Of a stretch of 64,000 nt of DNA, positions 12,000-24,513 are shown piece by piece. Position 1 is the stretch's first letter, and every line of letters begins with the position of its first letter. Under the pieces are notes generated by a model. It saw only the letters and a list, made by a program, of their open reading frames with translations. It ran no database searches and was not told the origin of the DNA. Origin of the DNA: Lathyrus oleraceus (Eukaryota; Streptophyta; Magnoliopsida; Fabales; Fabaceae); contig NC_066581.1 of the NCBI RefSeq assembly GCF_024323335.1, positions 437,484,238-437,548,237 on the forward strand. The letters run 5' to 3'. The position numbers were made by a program, and so were the translations under genes.

Positions 12000-12353
12000 C
12001 AAGTGTAAGATTTGATACGATTGTTACACGATACTACACTCATAAGAGTCTCTCTTGAGAATATTTTTGGGATACGAGTAGTCGTTTCTCCGATAATATC
12101 CGAAAGATGGGATGATGACTATGAGAACCTCTTGTAGAACATGTTTGGCAGGTTAAACCCTAGTACACTCCTTTTGGGTGGAGAGTGTACTAGGGTTTAA
12201 CCTGCCAAACATGTTCTACAAGAGGTTCTCATAGTCATCATCCCATCTTTCGGATATTATCGGAGAAACGACTACTCGTATCCCAAAAATATTCTCAAGA
12301 GAGACTCTTATGAGTGTAGTATCGTGTAACAATCGTATCAAATCTTACACTTG
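12000..12353. repeat. Perfect inverted repeat, 171-bp arms, 12-base loop
   Basis: Left arm 12000-12170 and right arm 12183-12353 are exact reverse complements in my base-by-base reading. The loop is 12171-12182 (cttttgggtgga). It lies between the Ogre leader and the truncated ORF1, so a transcript would fold into a 171-bp duplex. The string caaacatgttctacaag occurs in the right arm and again just outside the left arm (11985-12001), which suggests a template switch at shared sequence. A fold-back assembly artefact is the main alternative. Confidence 0.93.
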
Positions 12354-12765
12354 AACGAATTTCGCACTACATCCTAAGAATAGGACAAGAGGGGCTTGGT
12401 AAACTAAGGTCCTTGGCTTCTAAGGTCTATATTGGAAAGAGTAATGTCTAACCACAACTACTTGTGTGACATTATTGATCCCAACATGACCTCGACCAAG
12501 TGAATGGACTTGCAAGTCAACTTGCTAAGGAATAACTCCACACAAGTCAACAAGACTATGCCATTCTCCTATCCTAAGTTCACTCGAGTTCGGGTATAGA
12601 ACTCATCTCACAAAGAGCACCAAGCATACAAGGAATTGATATTCAAGCAATTCAATCATTACATACAATAGAGTAATCCCAAATTACACAAAAACATGTC
12701 ACAAAACAATATACAATACAATACAACAAATATGAAAAGTAGGCAAAACCCACTAGGCAAATTAT
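12354..12765 (-). other. Leader (5' untranslated region) of Ogre A
   Basis: Some 410 bases between the primer site and the inverted repeat, without a convincing ORF. The plus strand is rich in caatac/caaat text near 12690-12730. Confidence 0.6.
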
Positions 12766-12784
12766 GTCCCCAGCAGAGTCGCCA
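12766..12784 (-). other. Primer binding site of Ogre A (tRNA-Arg type)
   Basis: Minus strand TGGCGACTCTGCTGGGGAC, nine bases inside the end of the 5' LTR. Ogre elements are known to use a tRNA-Arg primer with this site. Confidence 0.9.
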
Positions 12785-14033
12785 CTATAAAAGTGTAGCG
12801 GGGTATTCGTTACCATTAGAGATATTGACTAAATGCAAGGTAAACCATACAAGTCGAGTCGCCACCGCACTTCTATTTATCCAAAGGAATGGTTAGAAAG
12901 TGAACAAAAACCTAAAAGTCTTATCGAATCAAAAACTAGTAAAAATGTCAGAGATCTGGGTAAGGGGGTTGGTTATGCAATGGGAAGGTTTTAAGCACCC
13001 AAAACACCCTAGGTACTCCTAGGGAGCCCTTTTCATATTTGTTGTAAGATTTCTCTTTTGTGAAAATTTATTTGTGCAAACATGATTGAAGAGATGAGAA
13101 GAGAATATACAAGTTTATTTATATTTTTGTGTTTGGATGGATAAACCCATTGCCTACGTACCATCTTAAAAAAGATTAGGATCAAAACCTCGTAGTTCGG
13201 GGTAAAAATCTCAAAATGAGTGGGTGAATTGATTGGTTCAAAAGCCTTAAGGTCTTTTGTTATCCAAGGGAGAAAACTCAACCTAAAACCACAAATCCAC
13301 CATGTGAGGATAGCTTCAACATGCTAGTGAGGGGTTAACCCTATAATAAGCATAGAAGACTCATTGTCCATCACTAAGGATATAGGTGAGCATTACATCT
13401 ACCTCAAGGATAACTCAAACCTAATAGCTTAAGGTTATGAAAAAGTTTGATTAAGAAAGTGGCCATTGAAACCACAAAAAGACATTTGAATGGGTTATAT
13501 TTACCAATGAAAAGTATGCACAAAATGGTCAAAGTTGATTTAGAAGTTCAATTCAAAATAAGTGTTAAGAAAAGAAATTTTGAAAATCAAAAGCATAAGG
13601 CTTAGGTTTCTAATGTTTGAAAACAAATGTTAAATGTTTGCACAAAAGTTTTAGCTTGGGTTAGAGTGGAGGGAAGAAGAAGAATGGCTAAAGTCCTAAT
13701 CATACAAGAGGTGAGGGATAAGAGAACAAGACCACAAATGGAGTTCCTCTCTTGAGGTCATATTGATGATCCAAGTAGCTCCCATCCTTTGGAATACGCA
13801 AGCAAAATAATAGTAAGCTCAAACAATCAACAATCAAGTTAGCTCTTGGAAAGTTCCTCAATGGCTCTTGGATCTCTCTCTCTTAAAAGCTCATGGCAAT
13901 GGTTCCTCACTTAGGCTCAATGTTGGGATTCCTAGCACAAGAACACACACATTAAAAAGTTCCATCAAACAATCAAGAATGAACAAGAAGGAGTTTTAGA
14001 GATAGGTCCTTTCAAAGTCCTCTTCAACATTTA

Positions 14034-14112
14034 TAGCATTCTAAAGGCCCAATGCCTAGTTGTTCTTTTACTTTTATAGCATTCTAAAGTCCCAATGCCT
14101 AGTTGCTCTTTG
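14034..14112. repeat. Two-copy ~45-bp tandem duplication in the Ogre LTR
   Basis: Two adjacent imperfect copies contain tatagcattctaaag followed by cccaatgcctagttg and ctctttgactc-like text. Confidence 0.75.
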
Positions 14113-14220
14113 ACTCCAAATTCTCATAGGGAGAGTCCTAAAGTATAAGTCCATTTGTCCATTTCTTTGCATTTGGTAAACAACAATCAAAACACAAACA
14201 CAATGATATATACACAATTA

Positions 14221-14290
14221 TGTGCTCAAGTGAGCAAAAGGAAAATTGCATTAACATAAACATGTGCTCAAGTGAGCAAAAGGAAAAGCA
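14221..14290. repeat. Two-copy tandem duplication (gtgctcaagtgagcaaaagg)
   Basis: The 20-mer gtgctcaagtgagcaaaagg occurs twice, at about 14221 and 14263, separated by about 22 bases in the 5' LTR of Ogre A. Confidence 0.8.
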
Positions 14291-14399
14291 AATGAATAAT
14301 ATGTATAAGGATAATAAATTGCATAAAAGTAAAGTGCAAGAAGTAAATGTTAATGGTTAATGGTTAATGTTAGTAGTTAGTGTGCCATAAGGCAAATTT

Positions 14400-14465
14400 A
14401 GCGCTATGTTAAGAAATCGTAATTGGACTTATGTAGAAGTCACAACTATCTGAGGCCGGTCAATA
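14400..14465 (-). promoter_or_regulatory. Conserved island in Ogre LTR, copy 1
   Basis: About 60 bases around gcgctatgttaag, attggacttatgtagaagtc and acaactatctgaggccgg. Nearly identical islands, inverted, lie at 27598-27662 and 55338-55403 in two other Ogre LTRs whose flanks have diverged. It is about 1.7 kb downstream of the TATA-like box, hence in transcribed leader. Function unknown. Confidence 0.7.
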
Positions 14466-16173
14466 ATAATGTAGGCAACAACACAAGTTAGAAGTCTTGA
14501 TTAGTAAATCAAGTTCCAACAACTTGCCATGCCAAAAAGAAGAAGAGAAATGATCTTGTATTGGTTTAAGTTCTTTGCATGATTTAGGAAGCAATCTATC
14601 CTTAATGCAAAGCCATTCACTTGATCAATTGATCAAGATGAATTAGATTTGAATCAAGGAAGATTAGACCTCCCTAATCAATGCTAACTTATCAACCTGT
14701 AACTCATTGATCCAAAAGAAAAGAAGAAGATGAAGATGAATAATGGAGATGAAGAATTAAAGTGCATGGAATGAAATGGAATGTACCAATCTATTAAGAG
14801 TTGACCAAAGACATTGAGGATCATGGTCAAACAATCAAAAACAGAAGTGGGATGAAGATTGGAAGTCAAGAAATAAACAAAGTATCTTTGGCATTTTTAA
14901 TATTTGAAAATAAACTTGAATTAAAATATTAAAGAAAGGTCAAACTTCAAAATCACTTCAAATCAAATTTGGAAAGTCCAAGTGAATTATCCCAAGTTCA
15001 ACAAGGTCAAACAAAGTTTAACAAAAAATTTCAGCATTTTTAAAAGTCAGAAACTATTTTTAATCAATTAAAAATGAATAAAAATAACCTAATTGAACTA
15101 AAATCTCAAATAAATCTCAAATCAATTAAAAATTTGATGAAAATATTTTTCATAGATCCATCATCATTCAAATAGGTTGAGAAAATATTTTTGTATTTTT
15201 TGAATATCAAAAACTATTTAAAATGAATTAAAAATAACCAGAAAAGAGAAAATTCACAAAAAATATCAAATGATAAAATAAAAAATATTAAAAATCATTT
15301 TTAGAAACTAGAATTAAAAAGAGAAATAATGCAATTGGTCCCATATTTTTTGGAATTAAAATGAGAGAGTTATGAATTTTTGAAATAAAATGAAATAAAA
15401 TGGAAATTAGAAAAATCAGAAAAAAGGAGAGGCGTTGGATCCAGTTCATTAATTGACCTGGCAGATCAGATAGATCTCAAGCACGCGCCTACCAAATGTC
15501 TTAGTCAAACGCGTCACACAATGCATTTAAAAAAGTCATAACAAACAAAGGCCATGATTCAATCTGGGAAAGTGATCAAACGGTCCAGATACAATCTGGC
15601 AATGAGACGGTGGCCAGCGCCGCCATCTTCTCCGGTGAGCTCCGGCGAAGGCAAAAAAATGCAGAGATTCAAATGCTCACTAAAATGGACGATCCAGGCA
15701 CCGTTCGAAAGGTTAAGTGATGTACATCACTCCTATACCACTCACTTCCACTCTAGATTCCTATTAAGAGAGAAATTAGAGATGGAAGTTTGATGTTGTT
15801 CATCATGAACTTGCTCGATTTCAACAATTAAGCATACAATAATGATGCCTCTATAGAGAGGACTTCAGACAACACAATATCAAGGCCAATGGATCAAAGC
15901 ATAAAGAGATTCGAAGCAAAAAACAGTTGATCAAAACCTTTGGATTGTGAAGCTTTGAGTATCTTTCCTTGGTTCCTTTTGCAAAACAAAACTTCAATGG
16001 ATCAAATGATGAAGGTTTAGGAACTTTAGATATGAAAATTCAACCAAATGCAATTGAATTTCAGATCTGAATTTTTGAAGAAAGATGAACTTAGTTCCTT
16101 TGGTATGGTTAGGGATCCACTCTTGCAGATTTCAGGCGCCTTTAGGTTAGAGAATTATGAAGCATAGCACATG

Positions 16174-16182
16174 TATTTATAG
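16174..16182 (-). promoter_or_regulatory. TATA-like box in Ogre A 5' LTR
   Basis: Minus strand CTATAAATA, in the same relative place as the boxes at 18485-18493 and 26028-26036 in the other two Ogre LTRs. Confidence 0.65.
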
Positions 16183-17687
16183 CTGGAAATGGCTGAGTGC
16201 ATGAGTTTACTCGTGTGCATGGAAAATGGATTTCTCATTGCATGGGCTTGTGTGATCATGTGGAAAGCCCAATGAAGACTGAAACAAGCTGCTGAGTTCA
16301 TGTGAATTGCAAATGGACGTGTACATTAAGTATAAACAACTCATGCATGGCAATTTGAATGGAATTTCACAAAATGCATTCAATCTTCATGTCTTCGAAA
16401 ATGGTGCTTCCAAACTCCAAATGCTACCTCATGAGTAATGGTTAGAAAGCTTATTTCATAAGGAACAAATGATATGTTGATCAAAATTTCAATTGGGCCA
16501 TGGAAATTAGTGAATCCTGAGTTTAAAGTATAGGGTGCAAAACATGCAAAAGTGAAGTTTCCATATTTGGCCAATGTTCAAGCCCTTCTGTCTCAATGAT
16601 GTAAGCTCCAAATGATAAAACCTTCAACATGATAGTTGTAGATCTTTTCAAGGAAATAAATTTGGACTTAAAGTTTTCATCATTTGGATTTTTAATGAAG
16701 ACTTTATGGCCACTTGAAGTTGGAAATTATTTCATTTCAACGCTTTTGGCCCAAAGTGACCTATAATGTTTTGCATTATCACATGTATTTATTTTGAGAT
16801 TTTGAATTTTTTTTCAACATAACTTTTTAAGTAGACACAATAAGCTTTCCAATGCATTTGGTTCCACCTCAAAATCATAAAAACTGAATGAGTTATGTTC
16901 TTGGGAATTTGATCCAAAATTAGGGTTTCAGTCAAAATGACCTATAATGTCTTGGAATGGATGATGACTTTCCATGCTTTAAATCCAATTTTGATGAGCA
17001 TGAAAGTTGTTCATATTGTCCTTAAGAACAGGTTTTCTCTTGGGATCATCTCCATTTGACGAACACACAAAACGTTAGGTCTCAGTGCATTTCAAAATAG
17101 TTAGATAAATTGATTGATCAACTTCTCAAGTCCACAACTCATATCTTGATGAATTGATGATTGAGGACACTGAAATAAGTTCAAATATGCATGAAATGAT
17201 GAATTAAAGAACTTCCCTTGATTTTATTTGACCATGGGCTGAGGTTGCTTCATGAGCAAGGCACACTTGGTACACAGATGAATTAGGGTTTCCTTGGGAC
17301 ACAAACCTCAAACCCTTTGATTTTCTTTGATTAAAATGATGAATTGAGATACTAGGGAGGAATATTTGATGGATGAGAGCTTTGGGAACCATTGCCATGC
17401 TTGCTTTCACCTTCTTATTGCACAAAGGATCTCCTAGAAGCTTTTGACCCTGTGATTGCTCAAGCTACAAACAAGAAATGTTAGTGACATATTTGTGTGC
17501 TTTTGGTTAGTGAATAAAATGATAAAAGCAATAATATACAATTCAAGCATGTTTGGTGATCTCAAACCACTCACAAGAGGTCCCACCCAAAGGCAAGGGG
17601 AACCAAGATGCTTATGATCCTTGAGGCTTTGCAAATGCAATGTTGTGATGTCATGAGGGATCTTAGGGCCAAAATTGGGGTCTTACA

Positions 17688-19959
17688 AAAAGGAATTAAC
17701 AGAAAATAAATGGAAAATGAAAATAAGCAAAAAAGCCACAGCCACATGATGCATTTCATTAATTGATGTGGCATCAATGAATGGCTTAGATCTGAGGAAA
17801 CACGATGCACATGACTCAAACGCGCCACATCCAGTATTAAATGAAGTAATTACAATGAATTAACAAGATTAAATCTTGGAAGTATGATCCAATGGCCCTA
17901 GCATGCACACATGGTGATGGTGGTGGAAACCATCATCTTCTCCGGCGAAGCAACCAATTCCGGCCACCAGTTGCAGAAAAACAAAACTTAATGAAAATTA
18001 AAAACAGGGCCATGGAAGTGAAGCTCATGTGATGGAGATTATCACTGTACCAATGGATCTCCCTCACTATTCCTATATTGAGAGAAATGTGAAGGAGAAA
18101 ATCATGGTGTTCAAACTGATTGCTCATGAAATGAAGAATTGAAAGCATCACTAGCTTGCCTCAAGTGTGAGGACTTCAGAAAACCACAGAAACACAAGAA
18201 TGCTACATTGAATTAAGAGATTCAGATCCAAAAAGTTTGAGAATAAACCTTTGAATTGATGCACTTCTTTCCACGAATTCTCTGAGATCCTTGCTCCTTC
18301 TTGATCTATGAATGTAATGGAAGTGATAGGCTAAGGAATTTGGCTTTAAAACTCAGCTAATGATGCTGAATTTCAAGCTCGAAAAATTGAAGAAAAATGA
18401 TTAATTCCTTTAGTGATGGCTATGGTTTCACTTCTACAACACTTGGGATCTCCAAAAGGTTCCCAAATGAATGAGAGGAAGCCTCTATTTATAACTGAAT
18501 GCATCAGCTGATCATGCTTTGTTCATGTGCATAACAAATGGAATTTGAATTGCATGGGCCTGTGTAAGCGTGTGGAAGGCCCAACGACGAATGCAGAAGC
18601 TTGCTGAGATCAAGTGAAGGGAAATTGGTCGTGTGCATTGGACTGAAACATGCTTGCAATTCAAGTTATAACATAAAATACCAAAATGCACATACATGAA
18701 AACAAATTCGAAACTCACAAATGTTAGATCCAAATGAGTATTGTGAGTAATGGTTGGAAAGCCCTTGAAATAAGGAACAAAAGTCATGTTGGGAAAAAAA
18801 TAATTTGGCATGTGCAAATCGATGAAAACTAGCTGGGAAAATCCAAGTACAAAACATGTTCAAATCATTTTGAAAAGGTTCACCAAAAACAAGCTTAATC
18901 AAACCCCCCTGTCCTCATGATACAAGCTTCAAATGAAAAAACCTCCAACATAAAAGTTGTATATATTTTAAAGATAGTCAATATATACTCAAAGTTTGCA
19001 TCATTTTTATTTTCTATGACAAAGTTATGGGCATTTGAAGTTGGGTACTTTTTCAAATTCAATGAATTAGGTCCAAGATGACCTATAATATTTTGCATTA
19101 TCACATGTATTTATTTTAGTATTATGAAATTTTGTCCAACATAACATTTAAAGTAGACATCTCAATATTTCCAATGCATTTGGTCTCACCTCAACATCCT
19201 AAAAATTAAGGAAGTCATGCCCTTGTTAAGTTGACCCAAAATTAGGGTTTCAGTCAAAATGACCTATAATGTTTTGAAATGAATGATGACCTTCCAATCT
19301 TCAAATTGATTTTTGATGAACATGAAGGTTGTTTATATGGTTATTAGGAACATGTTTTCTCTTGGGGTAATCTTCATTTGACAAACACATCAAAAATTAT
19401 ATCTCATTGAACCTCAGTTTAGTCAAATGACTTGACTGGTCAACTTTTCAAGGCCAAACTTCCAATCTTGATGAATGAATGATTGAGGGGCCTCTAATAT
19501 GCTCATATATGGATAAAATGATAAATGAAAGAACTTACCTTGATTAAATTTGATCAGAGGTTTAGATTGCTTCATGGGCAACGCACGGTCAAAGCACAGT
19601 GGAATTAGGGTTTCCTTGGGAAACAATCTTCAAGCCCTTTGCGGATCATTGTCATGCTTTTTCTCATCTTCATCTAGCCATTACATTGGGCTTAGGAGCC
19701 TCTTAGGAGCCTTGTGGAGCACATGATCACTTGAGCTTCAAAATAAAAAGAGTTAGTGACATATTTTTGTGCTTTTGGTTATTAATAAAATAAGAAAAGA
19801 AATAATTTACAATACAAGCATGCTTGGTGGTCTCAAAACACTCAAACAAGTCCCAACCCTAGGGTCAAGAAGCCAAACATGCTATGGTCCTTGAGGCAAT
19901 GCACTTGTGCAATAACATGATGCCATGAGGGATCTTAGGGTCAAAATTAGGGTCTTACA
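17688..19959 (-). repeat. Ogre LTR fragment (U3 and start of R), split by Ogre A
   Basis: Minus strand starts TAAGACCCT-type terminal sequence (TGTAAGACC) at 19959 and runs 2.27 kb to 17688, where Ogre A begins. It contains the family's terminal text (ttagggtcaaaattagggtcttaca on plus, read in part) and a TATA-like box CTATAAATA-type at 18485-18493. It is more diverged from Ogre A than Ogre A's own LTRs are from each other. The rest of this LTR should lie left of the window, beyond Ogre A. Confidence 0.85.
18485..18493 (-). promoter_or_regulatory. TATA-like box in the split Ogre LTR
   Basis: Minus strand TATAAATAG, about 1.47 kb from the LTR start, matching the spacing in Ogre A. Confidence 0.6.
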
Positions 19960-22820
19960 GTCATCACCAATACGAGGTTCTTCATCACGAATCAGCATCA
20001 TTAACTACGTAAAAGCAAGTGTTTGCTTGCACAAGTTTTTCGCGTTAGGAGCTTGAGGTCCTTGTGGGTAAGAACCGATTTTGGTCGATTTGAGTTTCGT
20101 CATCGGATTTCTAGATTTCATTGCCGTTATTTCGTGCTTTTAACATGGATTCGACACTCAAGTGAGGTTGTTGGTGTCGCTGGATCAAGAATGTGTTCGG
20201 CGTGGTTCTTGGGGCATGGCTGGTGATTCCGATTTCGTTTGCATAATACTTGAGTGAACCTGTTGAGATCGCATTTTTCTGGAGGTGTGTAGATGGATCT
20301 TGGTTCTTCATGGAACATGGATTTGAGTTGGAGAGTTTGGCCTTTGGCCCAAGAGGTTTCAAACTCTACACCCCCATCCATCTTGCATACCCCTGAGCCC
20401 AATCCATGGCCATAATTAATTTTCTTTTTTAATTATTCTTTAATCCATGATTAGGGTTTATAAATCTTGCTTTTTTCTTTGATTAATATTGGTATTATTT
20501 TGTTAATCTTGATAGAATTAGGATTAAGTCTTAGTTTTAGAAATGCTAGGAATTAACATTGTAGTGATTAGTTAGATTAATTCATAGTTAGAATCAATTA
20601 GATAATCATTTAGGAATTAGGTTTAATTAAGTTTTAGATTAGATTTAGTTTCTTAATTTTCCAGAATTAATTCATGATTGATTAACCTTGACATGATTAG
20701 AATTTTACTTGTTAGGTTTTGATATTTCTTTTTATGGATTTTATGTGGATTAATATGATTAATGTGGATTGTATCATGATTAGACCTTCTGTTGAATTTT
20801 TATTCGATTGGACTATTGTGTGATTGATTTATATGATCATGTAGATTATATTCAATTCTTGAATTTAGATTATTAATTTCCCATTTGATTAATTTGTTCA
20901 CTAATTCATGCTTAGGTAGATTTCAAACCCTCGAATTAATAGTCACTTTAATTGTCCATTTAATTGATTCCTTTGGTTTGTGATCATATTGTAAATTGAA
21001 AATCCCATTTCAATTTAGGTGATGAATACTTTTTATGTCTAATTTCATTTTCCATGATCATAGGATAGATCTTTGATTGTCTTTCATTGATTAATCCATT
21101 ACCTTTTGAATCGATTCTAACCATTGTATGTACTTACATATTATTGCATCATTCTCATTCCTTTGACTAAACCTCATGCTAAGTCGTTTTTTGTTTTGTG
21201 TCCACATGTTAACTTTGAGATTCAATTTCACTCCTAGTTAGTCATGCTACCAACCATTTCATTCTCATTCAATAACTTTGTATTGTTTGAAGTACCATGT
21301 CACTTGTATGCTTTAGGCATGGTACATAGTTAATAGTCTGTAATTGTATTTTCTTTTCGTTTCCTTATGTTGCATTGTGTGGATCCACGCCCCCCCCCCC
21401 CCATTATGGGTCAAATGTTCCCCCACCCCATAGTCATGTAATAACTTAGATTTATTGCTTTCTAGTTAGTTCACCATGCATGTTAATAAAAAAAGATAAA
21501 ATACAAAATGATAAACAAAGAATTTCAAAAGAAACAAAAGGTACTTGATTCAATGTCAAGTTGTTCTCCGAATAAAACTCACACCATTGCAATGTGAATA
21601 CGTGATCCAACGTCAAGTATTCCCTATCCACTCCATGATCCATTATTCACATCTTTTCTCCATTCCCTTCTCAACCTCATTCTATCTCTCTCCTCCATTC
21701 TTCACTCACACTTTTTCATAATAAATTCAAATGCTTGATCCAACATCGAATTCCTTTTTCAAAACCATTTTCATAACAAATTGGAATGCCAAATAGGGTG
21801 TACGTGTTTGTACACAACATTTAAGTAATTGGGTTGTCGGTCGTACCTAGCCTGAGGACCCGACACTTGACTTTCCCCCTTAAAACATCTAATCATTCAA
21901 ACAAGTTAGATCTAGGTGCTATGAGGGAGAAAAAGAGTAGTTAGGACTCCATAGTCCTCTCGATTCCCAAGTACTCTGATTATTGACCGTACTTAGTCAA
22001 GGGTCAGATACTTGTCTCCCTCTAAGTTCCAATGATTAGACTTGCCAAACCCTTTTCACAATTCAAATCTCTTTTCTGGATGAAAAAGAATGGTTAGGAC
22101 AACATTATCCTCTCAACTCCCGAGTTATTGGACTGTTGACTGTATCTAGCCAAGGGTCTGATGCTTGTCTTCGTACATAAAATCGACCCCAACAAATCAA
22201 ATCATTTTTTGTATTAGGGCTTTCTCTTCAAAACCTTTCAATGAGGACATGTTACTTACGTTCTACCGTGAACGAAGCTTAAGCCTCCATGTGCGAGCAA
22301 AAATTGTTTAACTGCTAGAGTGTGAACCAAGCGTATCCACTTTACCGCAAACAAGCAAATACTTCCCGCTCCCATGACAGAGTATACAAGCAAGTGAACA
22401 GTAGCACACAAACGTCAATATTGTTCAGTAAAAACAACCAAACAAATACGTCATTTTTGATCCGAACTACGAAGCTCTGACTTCCCTATTGCACATGTGG
22501 GGATACGCAGGCACGAGGGCCCAAATCCTTGGCGAGCACACTAACTTAAAACTTATTTTCTCCCCCTTCTTATACTCTCATCCCACTCCCAGTAGCAAGC
22601 AACTATTAGGTAAACAACATCCATACGCATTTGATACGAGCAAGTGGCTCCCATGGAGTACCATGGATGTGAGGGGTGCTAATACATTTCCCTTGCATAA
22701 CTGACTTCTGAATCTGCTCTTGGTTGCGAGACCATTTCTCTCATTTGGGGTTTTATCGTTATTTTCCCTTTCCTTTGAAATAAATAATATCCGGTTGCGA
22801 CTCTGTATTTTTCCCAGTGC
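19960..22820 (+). repeat. LTR-B copy 1 (Ogre-related LTR, left end missing)
   Basis: No ORF of note. The right two thirds match 57.5-58.98 kb in order: a gggttgtcggtcgtacc segment (about 21830), a segment with cggagctctgacttcc-like text (about 22470), cttggcgagcacac (22530) and ggggttttatcg (22748). The end carries a gcgactctgta string (22797) resembling Tat-type LTR and primer-site sequence. A TATA-like box (TATAAATC) is at 20459-20466. I infer an LTR of a Tat-lineage family. The left end is lost at the Ogre LTR boundary (19959); the right end truncates the SIRE element. Contains a 13-C run at 21390-21402. Confidence 0.65.
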
Positions 22821-23165
22821 TTCACCAGTGAAAAGAATTGTCCCATTGTTCTTATTAATTGCTTTGCACATTTTTTGATTGAAGATTATATCATAACCAT
22901 TACCACTTAATTGACATATGGATAACAGGTTATACATTAATCCTTCTACGTAAAGGACATCAGAAATAGAGGGAAGAGATCCATTACCAATTGTTCTGAA
23001 ACCTTTGATTCTTCCTTTCTGATTTCCTCCAAAACCTACGAAGCCAACATCTTTAAGTTCCAGACTTTGGAACATATACTTTCTTCTCGTAATGTGTCGT
23101 GAGCATCCAGAGTCTAGGTACCATGATTGGTGTCTTAACTCTGCTGCATAGGATAACTGCAACAT
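22821..23165 (-). pseudogene. SIRE protease fragment, truncated
   Basis: The open frame near the protease reads SWYLDSGCSRHIT, the copia aspartic-protease signature with D18-S-G, followed by GFGGNQKGRIKG and VLYVEGLMYNLLSICQL. The recognisable reading ends at about 22821 (NGTILFTG), exactly where LTR-B sequence starts. Integrase and RT are absent. Confidence 0.88.
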
Positions 23166-24513
23166 AGACTATTTTATCTTTTGGGTCTTTCATGATTAGT
23201 TCTCCCAGAGTTTTTGGAAACTTTGGGTTTTCTGGCATTAGTTAAATTTTGTGTTTGTGCATGTGTGTAATGATAAGAAAAGGGAGATTTAGGTTTATCA
23301 TTTGTAGGAGGTATTTGCTCATCTTCATTAGAGTCATATCCTATCCTTCTTTTCTTATTCTAACCAACTCCATAAATCATAGAAGCCATTTTGCTTTCTT
23401 CTAACCCATTTTTCAGAAATTTTTGAAACGCTTTTTCATATTTGTATATGATTGTGTCAGAAGTTTGTGGAGCTTTGGATAGAGCTTCTTCAAGTTTAAA
23501 ACATTTTTTAGTTGAAAATTCATTTTCTTTTTCCAAAACAAAAATGTTGCCTTTTAATTCAAAAACTTCTATCTCAAGCTTATCACATTCTTCAACAGTC
23601 TCTTCAAGGACCTTCTTTAGAGCCTTGAATTTCTGTCGAAGCTTCTGATAGGAGCTTAGAGATTCTGATAAGCAAGATTCAAGGTCAAAGCTAGAGAGAT
23701 CAGAAAATACCTCTTCAGGATCAGATTCTTATTCGGATGTACTTCCAGATGTGGTAGCCATGAATGCAACATTTCCATGTTCCTCTTCAGAGTCTGATTC
23801 TGAGGTATCAGATTCAGAGTCGTCCCAGGTAACCATGAGTCCCTTCTTAGATTTGAAGGAGTTTTTCTTGAATCCTTATTTTCTAGAACTGTCTTTCTTG
23901 AGCTTTGGACATTCATTTCTATAGTGTCCTGGTTCTTTACATTCATAGCATGTTACCTCTTTGTTTGGTTTGCTTCTGGAAGTTGATTCTGAGCGATCTC
24001 CCTTCTATCTTGGTCTTCTGAATTTGTTATTCCTTTTTCTCCAAAGTTGTTTAACTCTTATGGTTATAAGAGATAGCTCTTCTTCATCATCATAATCATC
24101 CTTTTCAGAGTTATCATTTTCTTCTTCAGCTTGAAAGGCTTTGTTCCTTTGTGGCTTGCGTCTTTCTGATCTAGACTTCAGAGCCACAAATTTGCTTTTC
24201 TTTTGGGGCTCGTCTTCCTCTAGTTCTATCTCATGACTCCTGAGGGAGCTGATGAGTTCTTCTAGGCTTATGTTGTTCAGATCTTTTGATAGCTTCAATG
24301 GAGTGACCATAGTTCTCCACTTCTTTGGCAAGCTTCTGACAATCTTTTTGACATGATCTGTAGTTGTGTAGCCCTTGTCCAGAACCTTGAGTCCTGCAAT
24401 CAAAGTTTGAAATCTAGAAAACATTACCTCTATAGCTTCATCATCCTCCATTTTGAAGGCTTCATATTTTTGAATTAGGGTCAGAGCCTTTATCTCTTTG
24501 ACTTGAGTGTTGT
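23166..24513 (-). pseudogene. SIRE gag C-terminal part and coiled-coil linker
   Basis: The first part (24513-24005) is the UBN2/retrotransposon gag region with KYEAFKMEDDEAIEVMFSRF, DKGYTTTDHVKKIVRSLP and SLEELISSLRSHEIE. A CCHC zinc knuckle (CYECKEPGHYRNEC) is readable at about 23958-23917 in another frame. A long acidic, then leucine/lysine-rich coiled-coil stretch follows (about 23830-23390). Several stops and at least one frame change lie between 24005 and 23166. The frame begins exactly at the solo-LTR edge and continues the gag reading interrupted at 29276. Confidence 0.88.

Larger units (their letters stand above)
1..17687 (-). mobile_element. Ogre LTR retrotransposon A (Ty3/gypsy, Tat lineage), complete layout, 3' LTR cut by window edge
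   Basis: Reading from high to low coordinate: 5' LTR (12794-17687), tRNA-Arg-type primer site (12766-12784), leader with a large inverted repeat, ORF1 (11961-10840), gag, protease, an intron, RT with RNase H, a second RNase H and integrase (down to 3601), a repeat-rich 3' region, a polypurine tract and the 3' LTR (876 to below 1). Extra ORF1, pro-pol intron, dual RNase H and very long LTRs are the established hallmarks of Ogre. Every coding block has stops or frameshifts, so this copy is probably non-autonomous. It is inserted in another Ogre LTR, because LTR sequence of the same family continues directly from 17688. The target duplication cannot be checked since the far end lies outside the window. 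Confidence 0.93.
12794..17687 (-). repeat. 5' LTR of Ogre A (4894 bp)
   Basis: Minus strand starts TGTAAGACCCC at 17687 and ends CGCTACA at 12794, followed by the primer site. The first 0.87 kb matches the 3' LTR at 1-876. It contains a TATA-like box (16174-16182), two short tandem duplications near 14.0-14.3 kb and a conserved island (about 14400-14465). Length and termini match the solo LTR at 24514-29275. Confidence 0.93.

Noticed and set aside
21390..21402. Poly-C run as a biological signal
   Set aside because: A 13-base homopolymer within an LTR; more likely slippage or a sequencing-length error.
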